This document shows, in pieces, positions 55,959 to 64,000 of a stretch of 64,000 nucleotides of DNA (the stretch's first letter is position 1; each line of letters starts with the position of its first letter). The position numbers were made by a program, and so were the translations under genes. The DNA comes from Burkholderiales bacterium UBA4615. Its GTDB lineage: Bacteria; Pseudomonadota; Gammaproteobacteria; Burkholderiales; Burkholderiaceae_E. The notes below the pieces were generated by a model, which was given only the letters and a program-made list of their open reading frames with translations, did no database searches and was not told where the DNA came from. The DNA lies in NCBI GenBank assembly GCA_002386465.1, contig DGIT01000140.1, positions 89,203 to 153,202 of the forward strand. The letters run 5' to 3'.

Positions 55959-56141
55959 TCAACGGGTGCGTGCATGAGGCACGGACTGGACTTGAACCTC
56001 ATCAGCAGGCTCGATTGCAACTGGATGGTTCAACGGGGTCTGGCACATCTTTTCGCCATCCCATTGTTGACCACACCAGCAGCGGCCCTCCAGATCGATA
56101 ATGCAGGTACCACTGCCACAGCAGCGCGGGTCGTCATTCAT
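55959..56141 (-). CDS. Small cysteine-rich protein
   Basis: 60 residues. AAGGA lies nine bases before ATG 56141. Cysteines at 7, 8, 13, 21, 23 and 33 form the pattern RCCGSGTC...RCWCG...KMC; the first half is compact and the second half (after about 35) is disordered. The pattern suggests metal or cluster binding. I recall similar short proteins in betaproteobacteria without an assigned role. It lies alone between the methyltransferase and the ABC-like gene. Confidence 0.6.
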   Translation of the reverse strand: MNDDPRCCGSGTCIIDLEGRCWCGQQWDGEKMCQTPLNHPVAIEPADEVQVQSVPHARTR

Positions 56142-56246
56142 GTGAAGGAGTCCTTGTATCCAGAGGGGCAGCCAAGATTCGGCTCAGCATAGCAAGCCCG
56201 CGCCAGCATCCACCAAGCCAGGGGCTGTTCTCAGTTAACTTCAGGT

Positions 56247-56280
56247 GATAAAACCACCGGGCAGGTCAATACTGACCCGG
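56247..56280 (-). terminator. Terminator-like hairpin after the ABC-like gene
   Basis: On the minus strand CCGGG...CCCGG (56280-56257) closes a stem with an inner TCA/TGA pairing, followed by TGGTTTTATC. It is 13 bases after the stop codon. The T-run is short, so termination may be partial. Confidence 0.5.
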
Positions 56281-56292
56281 GCCTGCGCAAGC

Positions 56293-56925
56293 TCAATCGC
56301 CCAGATCAACGACCCCGGTCAGCACGGCCTCCGACAGCCCTTCGGGCAATGTGTAGTCCGCGATGACCCAGGCTTGCAGCGCTTGCGCCGCCTTCTCAGT
56401 CAGGAACTCGCTCAGCGCCCGGCATGACGTTGCATCCAGTGCCGCATACGGCATATCGAGGAGCACCAGCTCGGCATCCCCCGCCAATGCGGCCGTGAGC
56501 CACAGCTTGCGGCGTGTGCCCGTCGACAACATGAAGAGCGACTTCTCCAGATGCGCGTTCAGGGCGAGGGTTTCGAGACAGCGGCGCGCCATGCGCTCAT
56601 CCCACTGCGAACAGACTGCGCGTCGATCCTGCAGCCACTGACTCGCGGTCTGCGTGCCGCTGGACGCTGCATCAGGATCAACCCAATACACCGTCTGCAC
56701 GGACCGATGCAGCACACCGCCGCTGGGTGCCAGTACGCCTGCCATCATTTGCAGCAGGCCAGTCTTGCCGCGCCCGTCGCCGCCTCGCACCAGGGTCAGG
56801 CCCGGATACACCGCGAACGACAGCTCGGTGAACACCACCGCACCCGGGTACACCAAGGCCAGGCGCTCGGCGCGAAGCACGGGGGTTCCGCAGTCCTGAA
56901 CATGGGGGCGTGAGGGGGTGTTCAT
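56293..56925 (-). CDS. Degenerate ABC-type ATPase
   Basis: 210 residues, one ABC domain, CcmA-like in size. Walker A is intact (GGDGRGKT, about 48-55). The signature is LSTGTRRK rather than LSGGQ. Walker B is LVLLDMPYAALD: Asp157 is kept but the catalytic Glu is Met158. The Q-loop Gln is not found (VYWVDPD) and the H-switch His seems absent (WVIADYTLPEG). So it may bind ATP but hydrolyse it poorly. It overlaps the DUF4239-like membrane gene by four bases. No permease of ordinary ABC type is adjacent. Confidence 0.8.
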   Translation of the reverse strand: MNTPSRPHVQDCGTPVLRAERLALVYPGAVVFTELSFAVYPGLTLVRGGDGRGKTGLLQMMAGVLAPSGGVLHRSVQTVYWVDPDAASSGTQTASQWLQDRRAVCSQWDERMARRCLETLALNAHLEKSLFMLSTGTRRKLWLTAALAGDAELVLLDMPYAALDATSCRALSEFLTEKAAQALQAWVIADYTLPEGLSEAVLTGVVDLGD

Positions 56926-57704
56926 CGGGCAGGCGGCAAGCTGTTCTTGAGATCCAGAAACGGCTGCTGCGAGACACTGATGAAGCGACTCTGCGGGCGA
57001 TCGAGGACGGCAATGAGGGTGACCACCAGCGCGAAGGCGGCTGCCAGCACGGGCACCAGCCGCGAGCGCTTCGCTTCATCGACCGCATTGACGTATCCGA
57101 TGGTCATGGCGCCCATCAGCAGCAAGACCGCAAGCGCCGCCCAGATGCCGGTCGCAATGCGGTTCTGAAGCCCTATTGCAATGCGGTTGGATTGCAGATC
57201 GCCCAGCGCGTTGACAGCCTGCACCAGTTGCCCGGAGAGGTTCGTGTTCGGGTCACGTTGCGCATGGGCGAGCGCGGTTTGCCACAGCGCAGCCTGAATC
57301 GGTGGTGTTTGCCCGGCCGCTGCAAGCATCTGGGCCGGGTCGTGTGAGGCATGAGCCGCCAGCCGCACATCCACATACTGACGAATCAGCGCCTGCGCCT
57401 GCGGACGTTCAGCCGCGGGCAGGATATCGAGCAGCTGATTCACGGCAGCGATGGCATTGGCCTCGTCGCGCACCAGGGTCGAGCGGGTGTCATAGCGGTC
57501 AGCCACCAGGCCGAAGGTAAAACTGAGAATGAAGGCGGTCAGGCCAGTCACCGCAGTCGAAATCACCGAGGCGGTTGATTGACGTTCGGTGTCACCCGCT
57601 CGGCCCGCGCCCAAAGCGCGACCGCCCTTCAAGCCCAGTTCAACGCCCAATGCCACCAGCGCGAAGGTCGCTGCAAAAACCAGCCAGATCGGGATGTCAT
57701 TCAT
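56922..57704 (-). CDS. DUF4239 (bestrophin-like) membrane protein
   Basis: 260 residues from ATG 57704. Membrane helices are at about 5-24, 47-67, 185-207 and 214-232. A soluble helical stretch lies between (LIRQYVDVRLAAHASHDPAQ and so on). The second helix region STASVISTAVTGLTAFILSF and the following FGLVADRYDTRSTLVRDEAN match the DUF4239/bestrophin-like family, for which function is not settled. Overlaps the degenerate ABC ATPase gene; the two are probably translated together. 19 bases after the ABC-F gene. Confidence 0.8.
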   Translation of the reverse strand: MNDIPIWLVFAATFALVALGVELGLKGGRALGAGRAGDTERQSTASVISTAVTGLTAFILSFTFGLVADRYDTRSTLVRDEANAIAAVNQLLDILPAAERPQAQALIRQYVDVRLAAHASHDPAQMLAAAGQTPPIQAALWQTALAHAQRDPNTNLSGQLVQAVNALGDLQSNRIAIGLQNRIATGIWAALAVLLLMGAMTIGYVNAVDEAKRSRLVPVLAAAFALVVTLIAVLDRPQSRFISVSQQPFLDLKNSLPPAR

Positions 57705-57723
57705 CTGAAAACCATTCCATTGA

Positions 57724-59415
57724 TCAGTGCACGGCCACCTTGGCGCGTGTCGGCTCGCTGCTGCGCGCCTCATCACGCAGGCGCTTCGACTCCTCCAGCA
57801 GATAGGTCTGGTAGTCGTCCAGATCGCCTTCGAAGGGCGCGAGCGTCCCCCGCCCGATCAGCCAGAACTCATCGCACACACTGCGCAACAGCGCCCGATC
57901 GTGGCTCACCAGCATGAGCGTGCCTTCAAACTGATTGAGCGCCATGGCCAGGGCCTCGCGCGTGACCAGGTCCAGGTGGTTGGTGGGCTCATCGAGCAGC
58001 AGCAGGTTGGGGCGTTGCCAGACCATCATGGCAAGCACCAGCCGCGCTTTCTCGCCGCCGCTCATCGTGCCCACCGCCTGACGGATCATGTCGGTGCCGA
58101 AATTGAAGCTGCCCAGAAAGCCGCGCAGGGCCTGCTCGCCGGAGGGCTCGCGCGATGCACCGCCCGCCTCGCGTGCCAAGCGGACCATGTGCTCAAGCGG
58201 CGTGTCCTGCGGTCTCAGCACATCAAGCTCCTGCTGCGCGAAATATCCGATCGTCAGGCCCTTGCCTTCGGTAATAGTGCCGCCTAGCGCATTCAGATCA
58301 CGGGCGATCGTCTTGACGACGGTCGACTTACCCTGCCCGTTGGCACCCAGAATGCCAATGCGCTGCCCCGCCAGCACTGAGCGGCTCACCTTGCGCACGA
58401 TCACACGCGGCGCGCCCTCCACCACATAGCCAAAGTCGGCGCCCGTGATCGAGAGCATGGGGTTGGGCAAGCGCTCGGGCTCCTTGAACGCAAATTCAAA
58501 GTCGGCCGTGGCCAGCATGGGCGCCACTTTTTCCATGCGCTCGATCGCCTTCACACGGCTTTGTGCCTGCTTGGCCTTGCTGGCCTTCGCCTTGAAGCGA
58601 TCGATGAACTTCTGCAGATGCGCAATCTTGTCCTGCTGCTTGGCGAAGGCCGCCTGTTGCAGCAGCAGCTGTTCTGAGCGCATTTCCTCAAACTTGCTGT
58701 AGTTGCCGCCGTAACGCACCAGTTGCGCGTTATCGATATGCAGCGTCACTGAAGTCACTGCATCCAGAAATTCGCGGTCGTGGCTGATCACGATCATCGT
58801 GCCGGCATACGACTTCAACCACGCCTCCAACCAGACCAGTGCATCAAGATCTAGGTGATTGGTCGGTTCATCGAGCAGCAGCAGATCGCTGGGGCACATC
58901 AGCGCCCGCGCCAGTTGCAGTCGCATGCGCCAGCCACCCGAAAAACTGTTCACCGGCTGCTCAAGCTCGTGCACCCCAAAGCCCAGCCCCAGGATCAGGG
59001 CCTGCGCACGCGCGCTGGCATCGTGTTCGCCTGCGTCGGCCAGATCGCTGTAGACATGCGCAATCGCCATGCCCGCTTCCTCGTCATTCGGGTCGGCGGC
59101 AAAACGGGTCTCGGCCGCCTCAAGTGCCGCGCGCAGTTCGGTGAGCCGTGTATCGCCCCCGATCACGAACGCGGTGGCGCCGTCCTCGGTCTCAGGCATG
59201 TCCTGCGCCACCTGAGCCAGGCGCCATTGCCGCGGAAACGAAAAGTCACCGGCGTCTTCATGCAAGCTGCCGTTGAGCAGACCGAAGAGCGTGGATTTGC
59301 CCACCCCATTGCGCCCGACCAGACCGACTTTCTCACCAGGGGTAATCGTGACCGAGGTGCGATCGAGCAGGACCTTGGCACTGCGGCGCAGGACCAGATT
59401 GCGAAGAGAGATCAA
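57724..59415 (-). CDS. ABC-F family protein (YheS-like)
   Basis: 563 residues with two ABC domains and no membrane segment. The first has Walker A GRNGVGKST, signature FSGGWRMRLQLARAL and LLLLDEPTNHLDLDALVWLE. The second has GANGQGKST, MSGGEKARLVLAMM and LLLLDEPTNHLDLVTREAL. The linker between (about 240-305, KQQDKIAHLQKFIDRFKAKA) is the P-site tRNA interaction motif region. Closest in sequence to E. coli YheS, without its C-terminal extension. ABC-F proteins act on ribosomes. The start is TTG. Confidence 0.93.
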   Translation of the reverse strand: MISLRNLVLRRSAKVLLDRTSVTITPGEKVGLVGRNGVGKSTLFGLLNGSLHEDAGDFSFPRQWRLAQVAQDMPETEDGATAFVIGGDTRLTELRAALEAAETRFAADPNDEEAGMAIAHVYSDLADAGEHDASARAQALILGLGFGVHELEQPVNSFSGGWRMRLQLARALMCPSDLLLLDEPTNHLDLDALVWLEAWLKSYAGTMIVISHDREFLDAVTSVTLHIDNAQLVRYGGNYSKFEEMRSEQLLLQQAAFAKQQDKIAHLQKFIDRFKAKASKAKQAQSRVKAIERMEKVAPMLATADFEFAFKEPERLPNPMLSITGADFGYVVEGAPRVIVRKVSRSVLAGQRIGILGANGQGKSTVVKTIARDLNALGGTITEGKGLTIGYFAQQELDVLRPQDTPLEHMVRLAREAGGASREPSGEQALRGFLGSFNFGTDMIRQAVGTMSGGEKARLVLAMMVWQRPNLLLLDEPTNHLDLVTREALAMALNQFEGTLMLVSHDRALLRSVCDEFWLIGRGTLAPFEGDLDDYQTYLLEESKRLRDEARSSEPTRAKVAVH

Positions 59416-59575
59416 AACAAAGCCGATACGAAGGACGAACGAGGCGAGACGATACAGGCACTCGCAGCCCCCACCCCGATTCGCCCGCCCGGACCACCGG
59501 CGCCACCTCCCGGTCGCAACGGTTCAGACCGATCGCTGACCGCCTGAGCCGGGCACAGTCGGTCAGCTCATCGCA

Positions 59576-60766
59576 TCAGCAGCCGGCGCCGCCAATCACA
59601 CCCTGAGCGGCGAGTTCGTTGATTTTCGCTTCCTCAAACCCGTGCTCACGCAGCACCTCTCGCGTGTGCTGGCCCAGTGCCGGCGAGGTGCCCTTGAAGG
59701 ACCCGTCCACAAACGGCGCCATACCAGGCAGATTGGCCACCGGCACCGGGCGGGGCACGCCGGGTTGCGACAGCCAGGCCACTGCGTTGGTCTCGGTCAC
59801 CTGCGGCTCCTTCACAAAATCCGCGTAGCGGTTGACGCGCTCGTGCATCACGTTCGCTTGCGCAAGGCGCGCACACCAGTGGGTCGAGTCTTGCGTTTTC
59901 AGGTGCGCACGCAGTTCGGTCACCAGTGCAGCCTCATGCTCAAAACGCCCGGCCACGGTTGCAAACCGCGCATCGGTCGCCCACTCGGGCCGCTCAAACG
60001 CTTCACACGCCGCACGCCATTCGCGGTCGTGAATCACGGCAATCGTGATCCAGCCATCGGCAGTCTGAAACGACCCACCCGGGACACCGCCCGGACGCAC
60101 AGGGCCGCCTTCCAGAATGGCCGAGATCATGCGAATGGCCTGCAATCCTGCGCCGCCTTGCATCAGGCTGGCATCCAGATAGCGGCCACGCGGCTCGCTG
60201 CGCCGCGCATACAAGGCCGAGGACAGCGCCTGAAACGCATAGAGCGAAGTGACCATGTCGACCGGAATGACCGGCACCCGATGCGGAATCCCGTCTTCGC
60301 CGTGATTTTCAGCAGTCAGGCCGGTGAAGGCCTGCAGCACCGGGTCCATGGCGGGTCGGCCTACCAGGGGGCCGCTCTGGCCAAAGCCCGAGATCGACAG
60401 ATAAATGATGCCGGGCTCGCGTGCCGACACCGCTTCATAGTCGAAGCCCAGCCGGCGAATGACTCCGGGGCGAAACCCCTCGATGAAGACATCGGCGCCC
60501 TGAATCAGCCGCCACAGCACCGACTTGCCGGCCTCTGTCTTCAAATCGAGGGCCACGCTGCGCTTGCCCAGATTGCCGATGACCGAAAACGCTGAATGGT
60601 CGCCGTAGCGCTTGCCCAGGACCCGGCTCCAGTCGCCCTCGCCCGTACCCTCCACCTTGATCACCTGCGCCCCCTGCTGGGCGAGCAGCATCGCGCTGTA
60701 CGGGCCGGCAATGCCCTGGCTCAGGTCGACCACTTTCAGGCCTGCAAACGGTGCGTCATAACTCAT
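59576..60766 (-). CDS. CaiB/BaiF-type CoA transferase (family III)
   Basis: 396 residues from ATG 60766, with AGAGGA upstream; the longer frame to 61189 is antisense to the dehydrogenase. Family III CoA transferases move CoA between carboxylic acids. Seen: LKVVDLSQGIAGPYSAMLLA (catalytic Asp region further on), GADVFIEGFRPGVIRRLG and SGFGQSGPLVGRPAMDPVLQ. Substrate unknown. It is divergent from the acyl-CoA dehydrogenase, with 72 bases between the starts. Confidence 0.92.
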   Translation of the reverse strand: MSYDAPFAGLKVVDLSQGIAGPYSAMLLAQQGAQVIKVEGTGEGDWSRVLGKRYGDHSAFSVIGNLGKRSVALDLKTEAGKSVLWRLIQGADVFIEGFRPGVIRRLGFDYEAVSAREPGIIYLSISGFGQSGPLVGRPAMDPVLQAFTGLTAENHGEDGIPHRVPVIPVDMVTSLYAFQALSSALYARRSEPRGRYLDASLMQGGAGLQAIRMISAILEGGPVRPGGVPGGSFQTADGWITIAVIHDREWRAACEAFERPEWATDARFATVAGRFEHEAALVTELRAHLKTQDSTHWCARLAQANVMHERVNRYADFVKEPQVTETNAVAWLSQPGVPRPVPVANLPGMAPFVDGSFKGTSPALGQHTREVLREHGFEEAKINELAAQGVIGGAGC

Positions 60767-60819
60767 GTTGTGTTCCTCTTGGGACAGACGGGCTGACAAT
60801 ACGGCCTGACGGACACAAC
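60767..60819. promoter_or_regulatory. Possible shared operator in the divergent promoter region
   Basis: GTTGTGTTCC (60767-60776) and GGACACAAC (60811-60819) are inverted copies with one base missing. They sit in the 72-base region between the divergent CoA transferase and dehydrogenase genes, a plausible regulator site. No clear sigma-70 promoter is seen. Confidence 0.3.
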
Positions 60820-60838
60820 GACTACTGAGGAGACCGAC

Positions 60839-62125
60839 ATGGCCTGGGATTTCGAAACCGACGACGCTTATCAGGCGCAACTCGAATGGGTAGATCGCTT
60901 CGTTCGCGAAGAAATCGAGCCGCTGGACCTGGTGCTGGGCCATCCGGCCAATGTCACCGACCCGCGGCGCAATGCGCTGGTGCGCCCGCTGCAGCAGGAA
61001 GTGCGTCGCCGCAAACTGTGGGCCTGTCACCTGGGCCCCGAACTGGGCGGCCAGGGCTACGGTCAGGTCAAACTCGCCCTGCTCAACGAAATCCTGGGCC
61101 GCTCCCAGTACGGCCCCACGGTATTCGGGTGTCAGGCGCCCGACAGCGGCAATGCCGAGATCCTTGCCCACTACGGCACCCCCGAGCAAAAGCGCCGCTT
61201 TTTACAGCCGCTCCTGGATAACGAGATCGTCTCGTGCTTTGCCATGACCGAGCCACAGGGCGGCGCCGACCCCAAAGTGTTCAAGACCCGTGCCGTGCGT
61301 GAGGGCGACGACTGGGTGATCAGCGGCCAGAAATGGTTCGCCTCACATGCGCGCTATGCCGAATTCCTGATCGTGATGGCGGTCACCGACCCCGACGCTT
61401 CGCCCTACAAGACCATGTCGATGTTCATCGTGCCCCGGAACACGCCGGGGCTCGAGTTCGTGCGGGATGTGGGCTTTGCAACCGAGAAAACCCCCACGCA
61501 TGCCTACCTGAATTTCGATCAGGTGCGTGTGCCGGCCGACCACATGCTAGGCGGGCGCGGCGAAGCCTTCGTCGTGGCGCAGGTGCGGCTGGGCGGCGGG
61601 CGCATTCACCATGCCATGCGCACCATCGGCGAGGCGCGCCGCGCTTTGGACATGATGTGCGAGCGGGTCATCTCACGTCGCACGCAGGGCGAGCGGCTGG
61701 CCGACAAGCAGATGGTGCAGGAGCGCCTGGCCGATTCCTGGATCGAACTGGAGCAGTTCCGGCTGCTGGTGCTGCGCACCGCCTGGCTCATCGACAAGCA
61801 CAAGGACTACAAAAAGGTGCGCAAGGACATTTCGGCCGTGAAGGCCGCCATGCCGAAGGTGCTGCATGACATTGCCTCGCGCGCGCTGCTGCTGCATGGC
61901 TCACTGGGCATCTCCGAGGAAATGCCCTTTGGCCACCTGGTGATGCAGTCGTTTCACGTGGGTCTGGCCGACGGCCCGGTGGAAGTGCACAAGGCCACGC
62001 TCGCCAAGCAGATGCTGCGCGACTACACCCCCAGCGAGACGCTCTTTCCCTCGTATCACCTGCCGCTGCGCCGCGAACAGGCCATCGAGAAATACCGCCA
62101 GGCGCTTGAGCACATCACTCTCTGA
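60839..62125 (+). CDS. Acyl-CoA dehydrogenase family protein
   Basis: 428 residues. GAGGAG precedes ATG 60839. The FAD/acyl-CoA dehydrogenase fold shows LGPELGGQGYGQVKLALLNE, CFAMTEPQGGADPKVFKTRA, WVISGQKWFASHARYAEFLI and LQVRLGGGRIHHA-like C-terminal segments (QVRLGGGRIHHAMRTIGEAR). C-terminal HLVMQSFHVGLADGPVEVHK. It resembles the ACAD10/11-type subgroup. Substrate unknown; it lies in a group with CoA transferase and acyl-CoA ligase genes. Confidence 0.93.
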   Translation: MAWDFETDDAYQAQLEWVDRFVREEIEPLDLVLGHPANVTDPRRNALVRPLQQEVRRRKLWACHLGPELGGQGYGQVKLALLNEILGRSQYGPTVFGCQAPDSGNAEILAHYGTPEQKRRFLQPLLDNEIVSCFAMTEPQGGADPKVFKTRAVREGDDWVISGQKWFASHARYAEFLIVMAVTDPDASPYKTMSMFIVPRNTPGLEFVRDVGFATEKTPTHAYLNFDQVRVPADHMLGGRGEAFVVAQVRLGGGRIHHAMRTIGEARRALDMMCERVISRRTQGERLADKQMVQERLADSWIELEQFRLLVLRTAWLIDKHKDYKKVRKDISAVKAAMPKVLHDIASRALLLHGSLGISEEMPFGHLVMQSFHVGLADGPVEVHKATLAKQMLRDYTPSETLFPSYHLPLRREQAIEKYRQALEHITL

Positions 62126-62149
62126 TTCTCCACGCGTGCGCGCACTCCC

Positions 62150-63469
62150 ATGACCAAGACCCTGCATCTGGGCGCTTTCATGCGCCCTGTCGGCATCCAT
62201 ACCGCCTGGTGGCGTTACCCCGGCGCACAGGCCGATGCCAACTTCAACCTCAAGCATCTGGTGAGCTTCATTCAGACGCTTGAGCGTGGCTGCTTCGATG
62301 CGTTCTTCATGGCCGACCACCTGGCCGTGCTGAACATGCCGATCGAAGCCCTGCGTCGCAGCGCCACGGTCACCTCGTTCGAGCCCCTCACCCTGCTCTC
62401 CAGCCTGGCAATGGTCAGCGAGCGCATCGGGCTGGTGGCGACGGCCTCCACCACCTTCGATGAGCCGTATCACATCGCCCGCCGCTTCGCATCGCTCGAT
62501 CACATCAGTGGCGGGCGTGCGGGCTGGAACATCGTCACTACCTCCAACCCCGATGCGGCGCTGAACTTCGGGATGACCGAGCACGTGGAGCACGATGAAC
62601 GCTACCGGCGCGCCCATGAGTTTTTCGATGTAGTGACCGGCCTGTGGGACAGCTGGGCCGACGATGCCTGGCTGCGCGATCAGGACAGCGGCCTCTTTTT
62701 CGATGAGCGTCGGATGCATGTGCTTGACCACCATGGCGAGCACCTGAACGTACGCGGGCCGCTGAACATCGCGCGACCCATCCAGGGCTGGCCGGTGATC
62801 GTGCAAGCGGGCGCATCAGAGGCCGGCAAAGATCTGGCTGCACGTACCGCTGAAGTGATCTTCGGCAGTAGTCGCACCATCGATGACGCCCGCCACTTTT
62901 ATGCAGACATGCAGGCGCGTCTGCGTGAGGCAGGCCGCGCGCCCGGTGCACTGAAGGTTCTTCCCGGTGCGCTGGTGACGGTGGGGCGTAGCACGCAGGA
63001 GGCCGTCGACCGTCAGGCGCTGCTGGACAGCCTGGTGCATGTGGAAAGCGCATTGCCTAATTTGTCGCTGCGCTTGGGGGTGGATGCTTCGCAGTTCGAG
63101 CTGGACGCCCCGCTGCCCGAGTTGCCGCGCACCAATGCCAGCCAGAGCGGTCAGGACGCACTGGTGGCACAAGCACGGCGCGAGTCGCTCACGGTGCGGC
63201 AACTGGCCCAGCGGGTGAGCGGCTATGGCGGACTGAAGATGGTGGGCACCGCTTCAGAGATTGCGGACACGATGCAGCACTGGCTCGAGACCGAGGCCTG
63301 CGACGGCTTCAATGTCATGTTCCCCACGGTGCCAGCGGGGCTCAACGATTTTGTCGACCTCGTGGTGCCAGAACTGCAGCGCCGCGGCATTTTCCGCACG
63401 GCTTATCAGGGCAGCACCCTGCGCGATCACCTGGGGCTCACTCGCCCGCAGAACCGCTTCTTCGCCTAA
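62150..63469 (+). CDS. NtaA/DmoA-type flavin-dependent monooxygenase (LLM class)
   Basis: 439 residues, the usual length of the NtaA/SnaA/DszA/DmoA group. Blocks: LHLGAFMRPVGIHTAWWRYP at the N-terminus, FDAFFMADHLAVLN, SLDHISGGRAGWNIVTTSNP and QGWPVIVQAGASEAGKDLAA. These enzymes use reduced FMN from a separate reductase; none is in this window. Substrates in the family include aminopolycarboxylates, sulfides and sulfones. 24 bases after the dehydrogenase gene, no Shine-Dalgarno seen. Confidence 0.92.
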   Translation: MTKTLHLGAFMRPVGIHTAWWRYPGAQADANFNLKHLVSFIQTLERGCFDAFFMADHLAVLNMPIEALRRSATVTSFEPLTLLSSLAMVSERIGLVATASTTFDEPYHIARRFASLDHISGGRAGWNIVTTSNPDAALNFGMTEHVEHDERYRRAHEFFDVVTGLWDSWADDAWLRDQDSGLFFDERRMHVLDHHGEHLNVRGPLNIARPIQGWPVIVQAGASEAGKDLAARTAEVIFGSSRTIDDARHFYADMQARLREAGRAPGALKVLPGALVTVGRSTQEAVDRQALLDSLVHVESALPNLSLRLGVDASQFELDAPLPELPRTNASQSGQDALVAQARRESLTVRQLAQRVSGYGGLKMVGTASEIADTMQHWLETEACDGFNVMFPTVPAGLNDFVDLVVPELQRRGIFRTAYQGSTLRDHLGLTRPQNRFFA

Positions 63470-63480
63470 GCTCGCAACGC

Positions 63481-63532
63481 GGGCTCAGACATTGAGCCCC
63501 GTTCGGTGAGTCCATGTAGGTGAGCCCACGCA
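63481..63532. repeat. Hairpin and 14-bp direct repeat in a convergent gap
   Basis: GGGCTCA-GACAT-TGAGCCC (63481-63499) is a perfect 7-bp hairpin. ggtgagtccatgta (63505-63518) is repeated as ggtgagcccacgca (63519-63532), with a partial third copy after it. The region separates the monooxygenase from the convergent acyl-CoA ligase. Confidence 0.6.
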
Positions 63533-63548
63533 GGTGGCCGACTTAGGC

Positions 63549-64000
<452 letters not shown>

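Overview
The window is high-GC, densely packed bacterial chromosome with the gene content and order of a betaproteobacterium, most probably Burkholderiales. The main reasons are the petABC-sspAB block, the order mlaFEDACB - ABC exporter - bolA - murA - hisGD.BHAFIE - hinT - tatABC, the kdsD-kdsC-lptCAB-rpoN-hpf-ptsN-hprK-rapZ block, and lolB-ispE-tRNA-Gln-prs-rplY-pth. I cannot resolve genus from sequence alone. I see no prophage, insertion sequence or CRISPR array. This is core chromosome with small accessory patches.

Layout. 1-1.7 kb: 3' part of a secreted phytase-like protein with a PEP-CTERM tail, then tRNA-Thr. 1.7-6.4 kb (minus strand): sspB, sspA and the cytochrome bc1 operon petABC. 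6.4-14.5 kb: mscL, a Nif3-like gene divergent from a membrane-anchored HtrA protease, a fused indolepyruvate ferredoxin oxidoreductase, a small c-type cytochrome and an SDR oxidoreductase. 14.6-29.8 kb (minus strand): one almost unbroken 15-kb co-directional run, mlaF to tatC, with many 1-4 bp overlaps. It joins outer-membrane lipid transport, peptidoglycan precursor synthesis (murA), histidine synthesis (all genes except hisC) and Tat secretion. 29.9-31.9 kb: a Kef-type antiporter. 32-40.8 kb (plus strand): Kdo synthesis, LPS transport, sigma-54 and its usual nitrogen-PTS companions, ribosome hibernation factor, HPr kinase and RapZ.

40.8-44.8 kb (minus strand): a bacterial dynamin-like GTPase between the two 8-oxoguanine repair genes mutY and mutM. 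44.9-55.1 kb (plus strand): a TPR lipoprotein, lolB, ispE, tRNA-Gln, prs, rplY, pth, a patatin-like lipase, a VanZ-like membrane protein, a small exported protein and ychF. 55.2-59.4 kb (minus strand): an exported methyltransferase-fold protein, a 60-residue Cys-rich protein, a degenerate ABC ATPase coupled to a DUF4239-type membrane protein, and an ABC-F protein. 59.6-64 kb: a catabolic-looking group with a CaiB-type CoA transferase, acyl-CoA dehydrogenase, flavin-dependent monooxygenase and the C-terminal part of an acyl-CoA ligase.

The functional theme is the cell envelope (Mla, Lpt, Kdo, Lol, MurA, Tat, MscL, HtrA). The Rieske subunit in this window carries a twin-arginine signal, so it is a likely client of the Tat system encoded 9 kb away. 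The most distinctive sequence-level observations are: a textbook intrinsic terminator between tatA and tatB; ispE ending inside tRNA-Gln; an MlaA with no lipobox cysteine; a pseudo-ATPase/DUF4239 pair; two probable leaderless promoters with identical geometry; and short 12-, 13- and 14-bp tandem repeats in three convergent intergenic gaps. I found no convincing wholly new multi-gene system. The pseudo-ATPase/DUF4239 pair and the dynamin gene are the least explained.
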